Positions 5,680 to 5,848 of a stretch of DNA of 5,848 bases are shown one piece after another (the stretch's first letter is position 1; every line of letters begins with the position of its first letter). A model generated the notes under the pieces. That model was not told the origin of the DNA. It was given only the letters and a program-made list of their open reading frames with translations, and did no database searches. The position numbers and the translations under genes are program-made. Origin of the DNA: JACQKD01 sp964614265 (GTDB taxonomy: Bacteria > Patescibacteriota > Minisyncoccia > Phycocordibacterales > UBA918); contig CAZTKT010000039.1 in NCBI GenBank assembly GCA_964614265.1, forward strand, positions 1-5,848. The letters run 5' to 3'.

Positions 5680-5755
5680 AAAACGACGACACCGGTGTAG
5701 CAAGCGTATGGTACAAAAAACCAGACACAATCAAAGAGGCCATACCGAGCTTCGT
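5680..5755 (-). promoter_or_regulatory. Predicted 5' leader of rpsS with two mutually exclusive hairpins
   Basis: In the leader, bases 5740-5745 can pair with 5706-5711 (GTATGG/CCATAC, 6 bp, 28-nt loop). Alternatively, 5720-5723 can pair with 5709-5712 (TGGT/ACCA, 7-nt loop that includes most of a U-run). Both use 5709-5711, so they cannot form together. A 10-base palindrome, ACACCGGTGT, lies at 5689-5698, close to the start codon. There is no Shine-Dalgarno sequence. Such leaders often carry binding sites through which ribosomal proteins repress their own operon, but I recognise no known r-protein leader, so a regulatory role is conjecture. Confidence 0.35.
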
Positions 5756-5761
5756 GCGAGC

Positions 5762-5790
5762 ATACTACGCGAAATAGGTGAGGGTGTCAA
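5762..5790 (-). promoter_or_regulatory. Sigma70-type promoter for the rpsS-rplE operon
   Basis: On the minus strand a perfect TTGACA (5790-5785) is followed after exactly 17 bases by TAGTAT (5767-5762), four of six matches to TATAAT. A start at the A near 5755 would give a 76-nt leader before rpsS. Placement upstream of the first gene of a same-strand operon, in a stretch without rplB, supports it. There is no extended -10 TG. Confidence 0.65.
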
Positions 5791-5848
5791 ACGGAAGTCT
5801 TATCCACCGCAACATGAGCACAAACTGACTCTTGATTCCAACGCAAAA

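Noticed and set aside
5680..5730. Upstream start for rpsS at 5730
   Set aside because: The extra 17 residues have no S19 similarity, while MARSLYKGP at 5679 is the family start.

Overview
The window holds a bacterial ribosomal-protein operon, read entirely from the minus strand, followed on the same strand by a membrane-anchored two-domain enzyme gene. Compact genes, 4-15 base spacers, a standard genetic code (TGA is used as a stop) and the form of several proteins suggest a small-genome bacterium of the Patescibacteria/CPR (Parcubacteria-like) type. The main clues are an S3 that begins with an HPYVQR...RDWKSRWF-type N-terminus, a short L29, and a Memo-CapA fusion. The lineage call is inference; no rRNA is present to settle it.

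Layout in transcription order (right to left): 5848-5680 is non-coding and carries a good sigma70-type promoter and a leader of about 76 nt. Then come rpsS (S19), rplV (L22), rpsC (S3), rplP (L16), a 110-base gap, rpmC (L29), rpsQ (S17), rplN (L14), rplX (L24) and rplE (L5). This is the conserved S10-spc core order. The usual 5' partner rplB is not seen in the 168 bases upstream of rpsS. The usual continuation after rplE (S14, S8, L6) is missing: a perfect 19-bp hairpin follows rplE, and then a 587-codon gene encoding a TM anchor, a Memo-like (AmmeMemoRadiSam protein B) domain and a CapA-type metallophosphatase domain. Bases 1-174 contain no convincing gene but are rich in short palindromes and potential helices.

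The nine ribosomal proteins are co-transcribed parts of both subunits: S19, S3 and S17 in the small subunit, and L22, L16, L29, L14, L24 and L5 in the large subunit. The Memo-CapA protein probably acts outside the membrane and has no obvious link to translation.

The most unusual signals are five. (1) None of the ten genes has a clear Shine-Dalgarno sequence. (2) A 63-nt stretch with no U at all lies in the transcript just before rpmC, directly after a promoter-like TGGACA-N18-TATAAG. (3) The 19-bp hairpin ends 5 nt from the memo-capA start. (4) Memo is fused to CapA, with Ser in place of the usual metal-site Cys. (5) The ribosomal operon appears to be cut at both ends. I see no mobile element, CRISPR array or tRNA.
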